A stretch of DNA of 11,207 nt from JASBZA01 sp964345295 (lineage in GTDB: Bacteria > Bacillota > Clostridia > Saccharofermentanales > Fastidiosipilaceae). Positions 1-7,698 of this stretch are shown piece by piece. Within the stretch, counting starts at the first letter, position 1, and each line of letters opens with the position of its first letter. A program made the position numbers and the translations under genes. The notes below the pieces were generated by a model that made no database searches, was not told where the DNA came from, and saw only the letters and a program-made list of their open reading frames with translations. The stretch is from contig CAYFQG010000038.1 of assembly GCA_964345295.1 (NCBI GenBank), positions 1 to 11,207 of the forward strand, read 5' to 3'.

Positions 1-29
1 TAAATCTATTATAGCATGTGGCATGCTTG

Positions 30-38
30 TGCTAAAAT
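30..38 (+). promoter_or_regulatory. Candidate extended -10 promoter of the C39-like lipoprotein gene
   Basis: The sequence TGC-TAAAAT is an extended -10 element (TGn followed by a TATAAT-like hexamer at 33-38), about 60 bases before the start at 97. I see no good -35 hexamer 16-18 bases upstream, as is common for extended -10 promoters. The same TGC-TAAAAT string precedes the MerR remnant near 5590. This is a motif-based inference only. Confidence 0.35.
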
Positions 39-96
39 GAGAAAAACATCGTAATTAGTATAACATCATGTTTATATATTTCATATCGGAGGATAC

Positions 97-1095
97 ATGA
101 ATCATAATAAACGCTTGCCTATTGTCTTATCCGGCCTGGCTTTGGCCACAAGTTTACTGATCACCGCAGGTTGCAGCCTGCCTTCGATACCTTCTGACGA
201 ATCGATTTCATACCTTACGGAAAGTACGGAAATGATACCTACGGAAACAGAAGATATAAGCCCGACAACGGCAGAAAACACCCGGGCTGCCCAAACAAGC
301 CAAAGTGCTCTTCCTACAAAGTCCCTTCCGGAGGCTTCCGATTCGGTTGAAAGCCCTTCGGCTGACTTTTCCGAAGATGCCGAGCTTAAGGACCTCCTGA
401 AGGCTTTGCCCTCTTCTTTTAATCCTTACGTCTTGAAGCCCTCGGCATTGACCGAAGAGATTTACCAAAAGGTCTACAATTCTTTACCCGAATACATGCA
501 AATTCAGGGCAATCGTAACCCTGTCGCCCGAGAGTATATCGTGCGTACGCTCTTTGACGATCCTCATGAAGCCATAGAGCCTCAGGTATACGACAATCCC
601 ATCGATGCCGGCCCCTATCCTTACTATATTCAGTGGGATGAACGTTGGGGTTTCGATGAATATTCCGGTGCTTATATGGCTAGTGACGGATGCGGGCCTA
701 CGGCTTTATCCATGATTTATTCGGGCCTTACCGGCGATATGTCTATGGACCCCGGCGTCATGGGACAATGGGCCAAAGATCACGGCTATTCGGCATACGG
801 CAACGGTAGCTACAGAACCATTATGCTCGATGGCGCTCAGCAACTGGGCTTGAAATCTTCAGAGCTTTACCTGGACTATAATGCCATGGTTCAGGCTATC
901 GAAGAAGGTCATCCTTTGATTATCGTGGTCGGGCCGGGCCACTTTACCTCCGGCGGTCATTTCCTCATCCTCTATGCGATGGAAGACGGTGATTTCAAGA
1001 TTTTAGACCCCTTTAATTATGAGAATACCTTGAAGACCTGGTCTTATGAAGAACTGGCGCCTCAGATTGAAAATATCTGGGAGTATAGTTATTAG
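97..1095 (+). CDS. Secreted lipoprotein with C39-like cysteine peptidase domain
   Basis: A 332-residue exported protein. The N-terminus has basic residues (NHNKR), a hydrophobic stretch at about 8-24 and a lipobox-like TAGC ending at Cys26, so it is probably lipid-anchored on the outer face of the membrane. Residues 30-95 are a Ser/Thr/Glu/Pro-rich low-complexity spacer. The C-terminal half (about 175-325) matches the Peptidase_C39_2 pattern: YYIQWDERWG, then DGCGPTALSM with the likely nucleophile Cys199, then GGHFLIL with the likely His288, then DPF with Asp304. Family members are papain-fold proteases or amidases of Gram-positive surfaces; the substrate cannot be read from sequence. The start is set by CGGAGG four bases before the ATG. 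A strong hairpin follows the stop, and the last bases overlap the convergent minus-strand gene. The lipobox has Thr at -3 rather than Leu, so the anchoring is likely but not certain. Confidence 0.85.
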   Translation: MNHNKRLPIVLSGLALATSLLITAGCSLPSIPSDESISYLTESTEMIPTETEDISPTTAENTRAAQTSQSALPTKSLPEASDSVESPSADFSEDAELKDLLKALPSSFNPYVLKPSALTEEIYQKVYNSLPEYMQIQGNRNPVAREYIVRTLFDDPHEAIEPQVYDNPIDAGPYPYYIQWDERWGFDEYSGAYMASDGCGPTALSMIYSGLTGDMSMDPGVMGQWAKDHGYSAYGNGSYRTIMLDGAQQLGLKSSELYLDYNAMVQAIEEGHPLIIVVGPGHFTSGGHFLILYAMEDGDFKILDPFNYENTLKTWSYEELAPQIENIWEYSY

Positions 1096-1673
1096 TTGTT
1101 GAGCGGAAAGAGCAGTTTTAAGAAGGCTCTTTCCGAGTTTTGTTCGCTGTTGAAATTATAGTAGCATCGTTTTCCCTGTCCGTCATAGCATTCAAATTCG
1201 GACTCGCAAATGTTCCAACGGTAAGCCTGCCCTTTTAGGGCGGCATAAAGCGCCAACTCCCATTCGGTCCGGTTATTAAGCGTACGGTGGGCGATTGCAT
1301 CATAGAGCCAGGAGAATTTTGTGTAATCGAAACCTTTCTGCAAAAAGCCTCTCCAAAGCTTCATTTTCTGTGTAAAGCTTAAAGCCTCCAATAAATCGGC
1401 CGAACAAAGCTCATCAGACAAGGCAAGATAATAGTAACAGGCATTTTGATAAGGAGCCGACTCCCACTCTTCTTTAGGATAGATTTTCGGGTCAAAGTCG
1501 GCCACCAATATGCCTTTATCCCAATCCATACTTTGGTAAATGTCAACAAGCCTGTCTCTTTCTTCTAGGTCCTGACATTTTATTTTTAAACATAGAGAAC
1601 TGATGCTTTCGGCATAGTGCCCCGAAACCGTCCTTTGGACGATGGCGTATTTAAAAGCCCTGCATATACCGAT
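1092..1673 (-). pseudogene. Unrecognised protein gene, apparently truncated at its 5' end
   Basis: The first ATG in this frame is at 1529 and would give 145 residues, but no Shine-Dalgarno sequence stands before it (TTTACCAAAGT precedes the ATG). The frame stays open a further 48 codons to a TAG at 1674-1676, with no ATG, GTG or TTG in that stretch. Those codons read like real protein (for example CQDLEERDRLVDIYQS just before the ATG). The simplest reading is that the native start was lost at a DNA junction near 1675, where base composition also changes. The product is rich in Trp, Tyr, Phe and Cys, has no obvious membrane segment, and contains EWELALYAALKGQ and FECYDGQGKRCYY. I do not recognise the family. 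Its TAA overlaps the TAG of the convergent lipoprotein gene. Alternatively it is an intact 145-residue protein with a weak start. Confidence 0.6.
1104..1141 (+). terminator. Rho-independent terminator of the lipoprotein gene
   Basis: A perfect 10-bp stem, CGGAAAGAGC (1104-1113) with GCTCTTTCCG (1126-1135), encloses a 12-base loop and is followed by AGTTTTGTT. It begins eight bases after the lipoprotein stop and lies inside the 3' end of the convergent minus-strand gene, where it also encodes protein (around SERAFLK). The T-run is short, which lowers confidence slightly. Confidence 0.7.
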
Positions 1674-1721
1674 CTAAAATGAAACTTCGACCAGATCACA
1701 AGATCAATATAGGAGCATAGC

Positions 1722-2270
1722 ATGATCTATGTAGCACTACTAAGAGGTATCAATGTTGGTGGCAAGAACAGCATCAACATGAAGGATCTGAAGCAATCTT
1801 TTGAAGAGGCAGGGATACAAAACGTTGTCACGTATATCAATTCCGGCAACATTATCTTCTCAGATACAAAACATGATCGATCTGATCTTGTAGACATCTT
1901 AGAAGATCTCATCAAATCTAGATTCACTTTAGAGATCAAGGTATTGCTTCTTAGTTTAGACGATTTTAATAGACTTATGGATAAGCTGCCTTCAAATTGG
2001 ACCAATGACAATCAGATGAAAAGCGATGTTCTTTTCTTGTGGGATGAAGTTGATCAAGAGGATATCTTAAGCAAGATCAAAATTGCTGAAGGCATCGATA
2101 CAGTTTTCTATGTCAAAGGAGCCCTCCTTTGGTCCACTCCTCGTGACATGGTTACAAAAAGTGGCTTGGTCAAGCTTGCAGGCAACAAGCTCTATAAGCA
2201 GATGACTATCAGAAACGTTAATTCTACACGCAAGATCTACCAGTTGATGACGAGCCTAAGTGAAATCTGA
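1722..2270 (+). CDS. DUF1697 family protein
   Basis: A 182-residue soluble protein matching the DUF1697 family over its full usual length. The N-terminal signature YVALLRGINVGGKN is followed by the typical TYINSGNIIF segment at about 37-46, and the C-terminal MTIRNVNSTRKI matches the conserved end seen in family members. No biochemical role is established for the family, so none is assigned. The start is supported by AGGAG six bases before the ATG. It begins about 45 bases right of the presumed junction at 1675 and is the first gene of the AT-richer block. It has no close operon partner: 636 bases separate it from the next gene. I see no convincing terminator after it. Confidence 0.88.
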   Translation: MIYVALLRGINVGGKNSINMKDLKQSFEEAGIQNVVTYINSGNIIFSDTKHDRSDLVDILEDLIKSRFTLEIKVLLLSLDDFNRLMDKLPSNWTNDNQMKSDVLFLWDEVDQEDILSKIKIAEGIDTVFYVKGALLWSTPRDMVTKSGLVKLAGNKLYKQMTIRNVNSTRKIYQLMTSLSEI

Positions 2271-2906
2271 AATAGTTGAATAGCCCTATCGATCAAATAA
2301 CTGTTTTTTATCGCATCAGTATTAAAGTCCACCTGCAAGATTGGGGCCAAATTACTTCTCATACAAGCTTCACGTCATCTTACATCTATTTACAGGCCAA
2401 ATACATGCTATCCTCTGTAGAGCTTGGGAGAATCAGATGAAAGGTCGAGATCTTTACGATTATATTTTTTACTGAATAAATCATCCAACGGTGAACACAT
2501 CACATTTGAAAGTAATATGAATACAATCTGGACATATAACTGAGCAGACTCCTTGTAGCTTAGACGACATTAAGCAAATGTGGTTCCAAAAATTTGAGCG
2601 TATAGTTTATGAGCAAGTAAAAACATGATGTACTTCCCTTCTTCCGAGACCATGCACTGTTGGATTGATGTACTGTTGCATTTTCAAGCAAATAACTAAG
2701 GACTATCTAGAAATAAGCTAAAATGAGTTTCTTCAATAAAGCTTCTTCAAACACCTACATTTATTTGGATATGAGATACAAGTCCTACTTGTCGTGACAT
2801 TGGTGTTTCATTTGGACGCCCTTCACTTGAGTATGCAACTAAAAATGAGATGAGTTGCCTGCATTACCTTGCTATCTAGTGGTATTATGTCTAGACGAAA
2901 TGGAGA
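2271..2906. other. 636-bp stretch without a supported gene
   Basis: No open frame of useful length is present on either strand, and no RNA gene or repeat was recognised. The stretch is AT-rich with frequent stops. Two fragments look faintly gene-like. One is an SD-preceded ATG at 2437 (GGGAG, then MKGRDLYDYIFY and a stop). The other is a minus-strand stretch around 2770-2850 that can be read as SSEGRPNETPMSRQVGLV before a stop. Neither could be tied to a family. It may be eroded coding DNA. Confidence 0.5.
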
Positions 2907-3416
2907 GTGTTACAAATAGATACAGTAGAGATAAAAGCAGCTTCAAGAAATGAATTAGAAAAAATCTGGGATCAAAGCATTAAAGATCATCCAGGCGATG
3001 ATCGTTGGATCACCTGGAAAGAACAATTCATAGCGGATAACGATAGTGGTAGAGCTAAAACGTTCGTCATTCTCCATAACGCTAGACCGATCGGTGAAGC
3101 TACACTTTTATTCTCAAGCGAATGTAAAGCGGTTCAAGGTAGATCACTTTTAGCGAATCAACAGTCTATTGCCAATATCAATGCACTTCGAATCCAAAAA
3201 GAATTTGAAGGCATGGGCCTTATGTCCAAGCTCTTAAAGCTTATGGAGTCCTATGCGAAGGAAGAAGGCTATCAACGCTTGACGATTGGTGTAGAGGCTA
3301 AAGAAACAAGAAATCTCGCCATTTACTTACATTGGGGCTACAATGAGTTTATCCATTCTTGTTTTGAAGATGACGAACTCATCTTGTACTATGCGAAAGA
3401 CCTCAGAGATGTCTAA
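2907..3416 (+). CDS. GNAT family N-acetyltransferase
   Basis: A 169-residue cytoplasmic protein of the GCN5-related acetyltransferase superfamily, which transfers an acyl group from acyl-CoA to an amine or similar acceptor. The core is visible at about 90-150: INALRIQKEFEGMGLMSKLL contains the acetyl-CoA pyrophosphate-binding loop (Q/RxxGxG/A type, here EFEGMG). It is followed by a helix, the strand LTIGVEA, and then NLAIYLHWGYNEF, the standard motif B region. The acceptor cannot be inferred. The start is uncertain. GTG at 2907 is the only start codon before the conserved region, since an in-frame TAG lies at 2892-2894, but the nearest SD-like bases (GGAGA) sit almost on top of it. A weakly translated GTG or a damaged 5' end is possible. 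It stands alone between two long spacers. Confidence 0.8.
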   Translation: MLQIDTVEIKAASRNELEKIWDQSIKDHPGDDRWITWKEQFIADNDSGRAKTFVILHNARPIGEATLLFSSECKAVQGRSLLANQQSIANINALRIQKEFEGMGLMSKLLKLMESYAKEEGYQRLTIGVEAKETRNLAIYLHWGYNEFIHSCFEDDELILYYAKDLRDV

Positions 3417-3499
3417 ATGAAAGATTCAGTATCATGAATGGCACCATTCAGAATACATCCTAGCTATCGATGGCCTAAGATTTTGCCTAAACCTCACAA

Positions 3500-3545
3500 A
3501 TCTGATAGTTTATGGCTCAATCACTTCAACATCAGATGTTTTTTT
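3500..3545 (+). terminator. Possible weak terminator after the acetyltransferase gene
   Basis: ATCTGAT (3500-3506) can pair with ATCAGAT (3531-3537), followed after one base by seven Ts (3539-3545). The 24-base loop is long and the stem AT-rich, so this is a weak candidate. It would insulate the phosphate transporter promoter just downstream. Confidence 0.3.
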
Positions 3546-3568
3546 GATATCATTAATTTGCTCCATTG

Positions 3569-3607
3569 TTAAGATCTAGTTAACGCTCTGTTAAGTCCTT
3601 TTAATAT
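3569..3607 (+). promoter_or_regulatory. Putative PhoP box and -10 of the phosphate transporter gene
   Basis: Three TTAA cores start at 3569, 3580 and 3591, exactly 11 bp apart, in the pattern TTAAGAT-N4-TTAACGC-N4-TTAAGTC. A -10-like TAATAT follows at 3602-3607. Firmicute PhoP boxes are direct repeats of a TTAACA-like hexamer with 11-bp spacing, usually replacing a -35 element. Here the TTAA core and the period fit well, while the last two hexamer bases fit only partly. The next gene encodes a Na+/phosphate cotransporter, which makes PhoP-dependent induction under phosphate starvation plausible. This remains an inference. Confidence 0.5.
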
Positions 3608-3744
3608 AAGGAAGGCATGGCAAAGATTTACGATGGAGTTTTTACTGAGTAGTACCTTAATCGCATACACAAGTATCAGGCCTTGATTCAGTTTGATACC
3701 ACATGTGTTTCACTATACGAATGTTAGAATCAGGGAGTAATTCA

Positions 3745-5469
3745 ATGGAAATATTTATGGATCTTCTGCTTATGTTAGGCGGAGTTGCTGTCTTCATGTT
3801 TGGTATGAAACAGATGAGCTCCAGCTTAGAACAGAGTGCAGGTCCTGGCGTACGAAATCTGTTCAAGAGATTAGATAGAAACAGAGTCGTAAACTATGGA
3901 ATCGGTATCGGATCTACCGCACTGGTACAATCGTCATCCGCTACGTCGATTATGACTGTAGGCCTTGCTCATGCAAACATTGTTACAGTCAAACAAGGTG
4001 CTGGTTTTATCTTAGGCGCCAAGGTAGGTACAACACTCACCGCCTTCCTCTTCGCCTTATCCGGTATCAGCAAAGGTGGTTTTAGCATCAGCTCCGTCTT
4101 TGCAGCCCTCTCATTTATCGGTGTCATTATCATCTTCACAACTGAGAATAAATCTTTGAACAAGATCGCACCCTTCTTTATCGGTTTTGGTATGTTGTTC
4201 ATTGGTATGGAAGTCATGGAAGTAGCCATTGGCGGCGCAGACTCCACACTCAGCATCCAACTCTCACAAGTATTTAAATATGAAGTGATGCATAGCCCGA
4301 TCTTGCTGGTTATTTTAGGTATCTTATTTACAGCCATTATCCAGTCTTCTACTGCTGCAACAGGTATCTTTATTGCCTTTCTTGCAACAGGTGTCATTCA
4401 AGACATCGACCAATCCTTCTTCTTGGTGATGGGTGCAAATATTGGCACATGTAGCGATGGTATCATGGCATCCTTGACAACAAATGCCAAAGGTAAGCGC
4501 ATCGCCTTGTTCCACCTCATCACGAGTATCATTGGTGCTATATCCTTCACCATCATCCTCATGATCTTCAGAGCACCGATTGTCAATTTCTTCGAACGCT
4601 TATTCCAAGGTCAACCACAATTCAGCCTTGCTACATTCAACTTAATTTACAACACTATATATACTTCAATCTTGTTAATCTTCTTAGATCCACTGGTCAA
4701 CTTTGTTGAAGGTCTCATTAAAGATAAACCCGCAACAAAAGAAGAGGCGACATACATTGCAGATCACTTGCTTAAAACACCAGCTGTTGCTATTGAGCAA
4801 GCGCTAAACGAGTTGTATGACATGGCAAGTCTTGCCAAATTAAACCTAGATCGTGCGTTTAAATCCTTAGTCAATAGCGACATCAGTGAAAGTGAAGACA
4901 TTGCTAAGACTGAAGACCGTATAGACTTCTTGACCAATCAGCTTACCAGCTACTTCATTAAAATCTCATCGGCAACGAAGTCTGCAGATGACGCAAAACT
5001 CATCGGTGGTTTGCACCACGTTACAAACGATATCGAGCGCTTAGGTGACTATGCAGTACTGATCGCCAAAGAGACGAACTACATGTTCAAAAATGATGTT
5101 CAGTTCTTAGACCAGACGAAAGATGAATTAAGCCGTATTTACGACTTAATCTCTGAAATGTTTGACTTAGGCTTTGAATCATTCACCAAGGACAAAACAG
5201 AAAATTTCAAAGCCATTGCTAAGCTTCACAAGAAGATCAAAAAGCTCATATCCTCAACTCGTAACGAGCACGTCTCGCGCCTCAGTTCTGGGATGTACCC
5301 AGTCGAAGTATCCAAGAGCATCTACTCGGTTCTCTTCTCACTACAAAGAACATCTGACCATATCGTCAATGTTGCTTACTCCATTCGATCTACAACCGGT
5401 AGTAAGACTGAAGCATTAGAAGCAGTTGAAAGAGAGAAAAGAAGGGCTAGCATGTCTGAACGTAGATAA
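3745..5469 (+). CDS. Na+/phosphate cotransporter with C-terminal PhoU domain (NptA/Na_Pi_cotrans family)
   Basis: A 574-residue membrane protein predicted to import phosphate with sodium. The N-terminal part (1-325) has many hydrophobic segments and the two inverted Na_Pi_cotrans repeats. Each repeat has its QSS signature: VQSSSATS with Gln62 and IIQSSTAATG with Gln200. GANIGTCSDG lies at 231-240. After a cytoplasmic linker, residues about 345-550 form a PhoU-like helical domain with two ExxxD-type signatures, ERLGDYAVLIA (431 onward) and QRTSDHIVNVAYSI (534 onward). Such bacterial transporter-PhoU fusions are common. The start is placed at 3745 because GGGAG lies seven bases before that ATG; the frame is open further upstream to an ATG at 3703, but that one has no SD. 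A PhoP-like repeat array precedes the gene and a strong terminator follows it, so it is a single-gene unit. Low-affinity efflux or use of another anion cannot be excluded. Confidence 0.93.
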   Translation: MEIFMDLLLMLGGVAVFMFGMKQMSSSLEQSAGPGVRNLFKRLDRNRVVNYGIGIGSTALVQSSSATSIMTVGLAHANIVTVKQGAGFILGAKVGTTLTAFLFALSGISKGGFSISSVFAALSFIGVIIIFTTENKSLNKIAPFFIGFGMLFIGMEVMEVAIGGADSTLSIQLSQVFKYEVMHSPILLVILGILFTAIIQSSTAATGIFIAFLATGVIQDIDQSFFLVMGANIGTCSDGIMASLTTNAKGKRIALFHLITSIIGAISFTIILMIFRAPIVNFFERLFQGQPQFSLATFNLIYNTIYTSILLIFLDPLVNFVEGLIKDKPATKEEATYIADHLLKTPAVAIEQALNELYDMASLAKLNLDRAFKSLVNSDISESEDIAKTEDRIDFLTNQLTSYFIKISSATKSADDAKLIGGLHHVTNDIERLGDYAVLIAKETNYMFKNDVQFLDQTKDELSRIYDLISEMFDLGFESFTKDKTENFKAIAKLHKKIKKLISSTRNEHVSRLSSGMYPVEVSKSIYSVLFSLQRTSDHIVNVAYSIRSTTGSKTEALEAVEREKRRASMSERR

Positions 5470-5490
5470 GCTACACACCGCAATCATTTT

Positions 5491-5523
5491 AAAAAGGCAG
5501 CAGGGGTATCCTGTTGCCTTTTT
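5491..5523 (+). terminator. Strong rho-independent terminator after the phosphate transporter
   Basis: A 14-bp stem, AAAAAGGCAGCAGG (5491-5504) with CCTGTTGCCTTTTT (5510-5523), has one G-T wobble, a five-base loop, and a T-tract forming the 3' arm. The A-tract on the 5' side means it could act on both strands. Confidence 0.92.
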
Positions 5524-5588
5524 AATTCATGCAATGATTTACCATCCTTAATATAGATATCAAGTGAAATTCAAATGGAAAACAGCTA

Positions 5589-5597
5589 TGCTAAAAT
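5589..5597 (+). promoter_or_regulatory. Candidate extended -10 promoter of the MerR remnant
   Basis: TGC-TAAAAT (hexamer 5592-5597) lies about 38 bases before the ATG at 5635. A weak TTCAAA at 5570-5575, 16 bases upstream, is the only -35 candidate. Motif-based only. Confidence 0.35.
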
Positions 5598-5634
5598 GCT
5601 GGATATCTAAGTGGGTGAAGATTTGGAGGATAGC

Positions 5635-5964
5635 ATGCAAGTAGAACTCTCTATTGGAGAAATGGCGAAGATGCATAGTATATCAAGGTAAACGCTGATT
5701 TATTACGATAGGATTGATTTGTTTCAACCCCATCGTGTGGATTCAAATGGCTACCGCTATTACCATCCCAATCAGATACCTCTACTAAGAGAAATCTGCT
5801 TCTTAAAAGAATTAGGTATCAAGCTTGACGTCATCAAGCAACATATTGGTGATAGAGATGTCTTGTCTGCCATCTCTCTACTCGATACACATAAAAATTA
5901 TATTGACGATGAGATCTATTTCTGTACCCTTGATCATTCGATGTTCCTCCTAATGTTTACATGA
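5635..5964 (+). pseudogene. MerR-family transcriptional regulator, disrupted by a stop codon and truncated
   Basis: GGAGG stands five bases before the ATG, and the reading begins MQVELSIGEMAKMHSISR. Then TAA (5689-5691, codon 19) interrupts the frame, which continues TLIYYDRIDLFQPHRV, then NGYRYYHPNQIPLLREICFLKELG. This is the MerR winged-helix HTH. Family members usually have Gln or Lys at the stop position (QTLIYYD), so one C-to-T change of CAA to TAA explains the break. After the coiled-coil start (LLDTHKNYIDDEI) the frame ends at TGA 5962-5964, before any effector-binding domain. At about 109 codons it lacks the C-terminal half of a TipA/GyrI-like regulator. A shorter product from an internal TTG at 5719 would lack the HTH and is unlikely to work. 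The loss of the 3' end beside a transposase remnant suggests an insertion truncated it. Confidence 0.85.
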
Positions 5965-6063
5965 GGGCTATCACTTTAAAATGAGACTTGAAACGCCTCT
6001 GGAGCAATGATTCCAATGAAGCGTAATGTTCTCACAAAATAGACGAGTCAAGTGTCATAAAAC

Positions 6064-7453
6064 GTGTACCTCTACAATTTACGTGTATACTTCGCAAAAT
6101 CCACTATCATTTTAACATCGACTCATCTGCAAGGTGATTACGAGACTGCTATAATTTGTAGTATTCGTCATAGCTCGGCTTATCGTACTCGCTTGAGTGA
6201 GTATTGCAAAAGGATAGAGTCATCAGCGCAGATTCAAGAGCTGCAACAAGGATGGCAGACCGCAATGCAAGCAGATGGTTGTAGGCCAGATTGTCAATGA
6301 AGATGGGATCGTCCTTGCCAGCGATGTCATGGATGGTAGCACCTCGGATATTGACTGGAACCGCCGAGCGATTGAGTACGCTCGGGAGATCCAGCAGTCC
6401 CTGTCAACAACAGGTGTGTTTGTAGCAGACAGTAAACTGATCTGTGCCGAGCACTTCAAAAACCTGATGGACCCAGAACGACGAGTACAGTTCGTCTCAC
6501 GTTGTCCAGCCAATTTCGCCAGTAAATTAGAAAGCAGGCTGATAGAAAAAGCCTACAGCAAGAACGAATGGCAGGCTCTAGGGCAGTACGGTGGCGGTCG
6601 CAAAGCCAGTCAATATGAAAGCATAGCCTTTACTGAAGAAGTCTATGGCTACCCCTGTCGTTTGTTAGTTGTGCGTAGCTCTAGCCTGGTCGAAAAAGTA
6701 GAACTACAAATTGAAAAGGCACGGCTTTTAGCAGCAGAGGTCATCTTGGATCTGGAGAAGAAAACATTCAAGTGTCAGTCGGATGCCCTGGCTGAATGGC
6801 AGCGCTTCTTGAAGCTGAAAGCCTGTAGGCTGTTCACTTTCGAACGGGAAATCATTGAGGAGACGGTAGAAAAGTGGCCACGCGGTCGGCGCCGGCCTGA
6901 TGCAAAGCCGATCAGCGTAGAGACCAGCTACAGCATCAAGGTCACAGCGATGGCCGAGCATCCTGTAAGAGCAAAGGCTTTCAGGCGCAATGAATCCTGC
7001 TTTGTTCTGATCGGCAATCTCGATGAAAGCGTGTGCGACCAGGCGTTTTTGGGTATTTACAAAGGTCAGCAGATTGTTGAAAACAGCTTCATGATCCTCA
7101 AAAAGCCTTGCCTGGCCTCTGGCATTTACTTAAAAAATGAGAATCGGATTCGAGCCCTGACCATGATCCTGAGCCTTGCCTTGATGGTACGAGCGATCCT
7201 GCAATACCGCATGCGACAGGGTCTAGCAGAGTATCAGAAAGAGAACCCAGGTAAAGTGTTGAAAGCCGGTTGGGGTACAAAAAAGCTCCAAGCACCTAGC
7301 TTTCAACTCCTGTTTGAGTACAGTAGAAACCTTTATTACTTGAAAACTGGACAGGATGAATACGAGTTTAACTTTGATTCTGACGAGAACGAAGTCCGCC
7401 TGACGATCCTTTTAGGCCTCATGGATCTAACCGTTTCTGACCTGATTGACTAA
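6064..7453 (+). mobile_element. Frameshifted transposase remnant, IS1634/IS4-group DDE type
   Basis: The long intact part (6275-7453) encodes 392 residues of a DDE transposase. MVVGQIVNEDGIVLASDVMDGSTSD is the typical region after the first catalytic Asp. GVFVADSKLI carries the likely second Asp (residue 52), and IYKGQQIVENSFMILKK carries the YREK-like motif with the likely Glu269. The C-terminus looks natural. The N-terminus is broken. The family segment NKDGRPQCKQ is encoded just before 6275 in the same frame, which reaches a TAG at 6215-6217. The earlier segment THLQGDYET (6121-6147) lies in another frame, which ends at 6298-6300. A frameshift therefore falls between about 6147 and 6245, and I cannot place the first catalytic Asp. 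The element is presumably inactive. I could not find terminal inverted repeats or a target duplication, so the IS ends are unknown. Its base composition is more GC-rich than the genes to its left. Confidence 0.85.
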
Positions 7454-7698
7454 ATCCAAGGGAATAGTTTGTCCAAATCGAGCGAATTAGGAAACAGCTG
7501 ATGAATTAGGCCTAAGACCAGTCAAAAGAAGCTAGATCTCTAATGATTTGATGGAATTGTTGCTAGAAATGCCATTTGCATAGCAAGTCAGAAACCATAT
7601 ATTGAATTGAGTTTTTACATTCTGCTTAATTCGACGTCGGTGTCAGCCAGGGTGCCGAAACTGGGTATTAAGGATTTTTTCGACACATTAAGATTGTA
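7454..7698. other. Non-coding stretch right of the transposase remnant
   Basis: No coding frame is supported. It probably contains the right end of the IS remnant and the boundary back to the chromosomal sequence. The segment GGTGCCGAAACTGGG at about 7651-7665 looks like an IS-end sequence, but no inverted partner was found on the left. Confidence 0.4.

Noticed and set aside
2437..2475. SD-preceded ATG giving MKGRDLYDYIFY and a stop
   Set aside because: Only 12 codons long, and no continuation could be followed in another frame. It may be the ghost of a gene but cannot be supported.
3617..3652. Short frame MAKIYDGVFTE after AAGGAAGG
   Set aside because: Eleven codons, almost at the predicted transcription start, with no sign of conservation.
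3703..3744. Upstream ATG for the phosphate transporter
   Set aside because: It has no SD and adds MCFTIR-like residues before a standard start, whereas the ATG at 3745 has GGGAG at a seven-base distance.
3969..4586. Several minus-strand frames opposite the phosphate transporter
   Set aside because: They are mirror frames of a well-supported membrane protein gene, with no ribosome binding site or family resemblance.
5689..5691. TAA in the MerR gene read as recoding
   Set aside because: Every other gene here uses TAA or other stops normally, and the gene is also truncated, so ordinary decay explains it.
6147..6155. Perfect extended -10 TGC-TATAAT within the transposase remnant
   Set aside because: No -35 at a suitable distance and it lies in decayed coding sequence, so it is likely chance.
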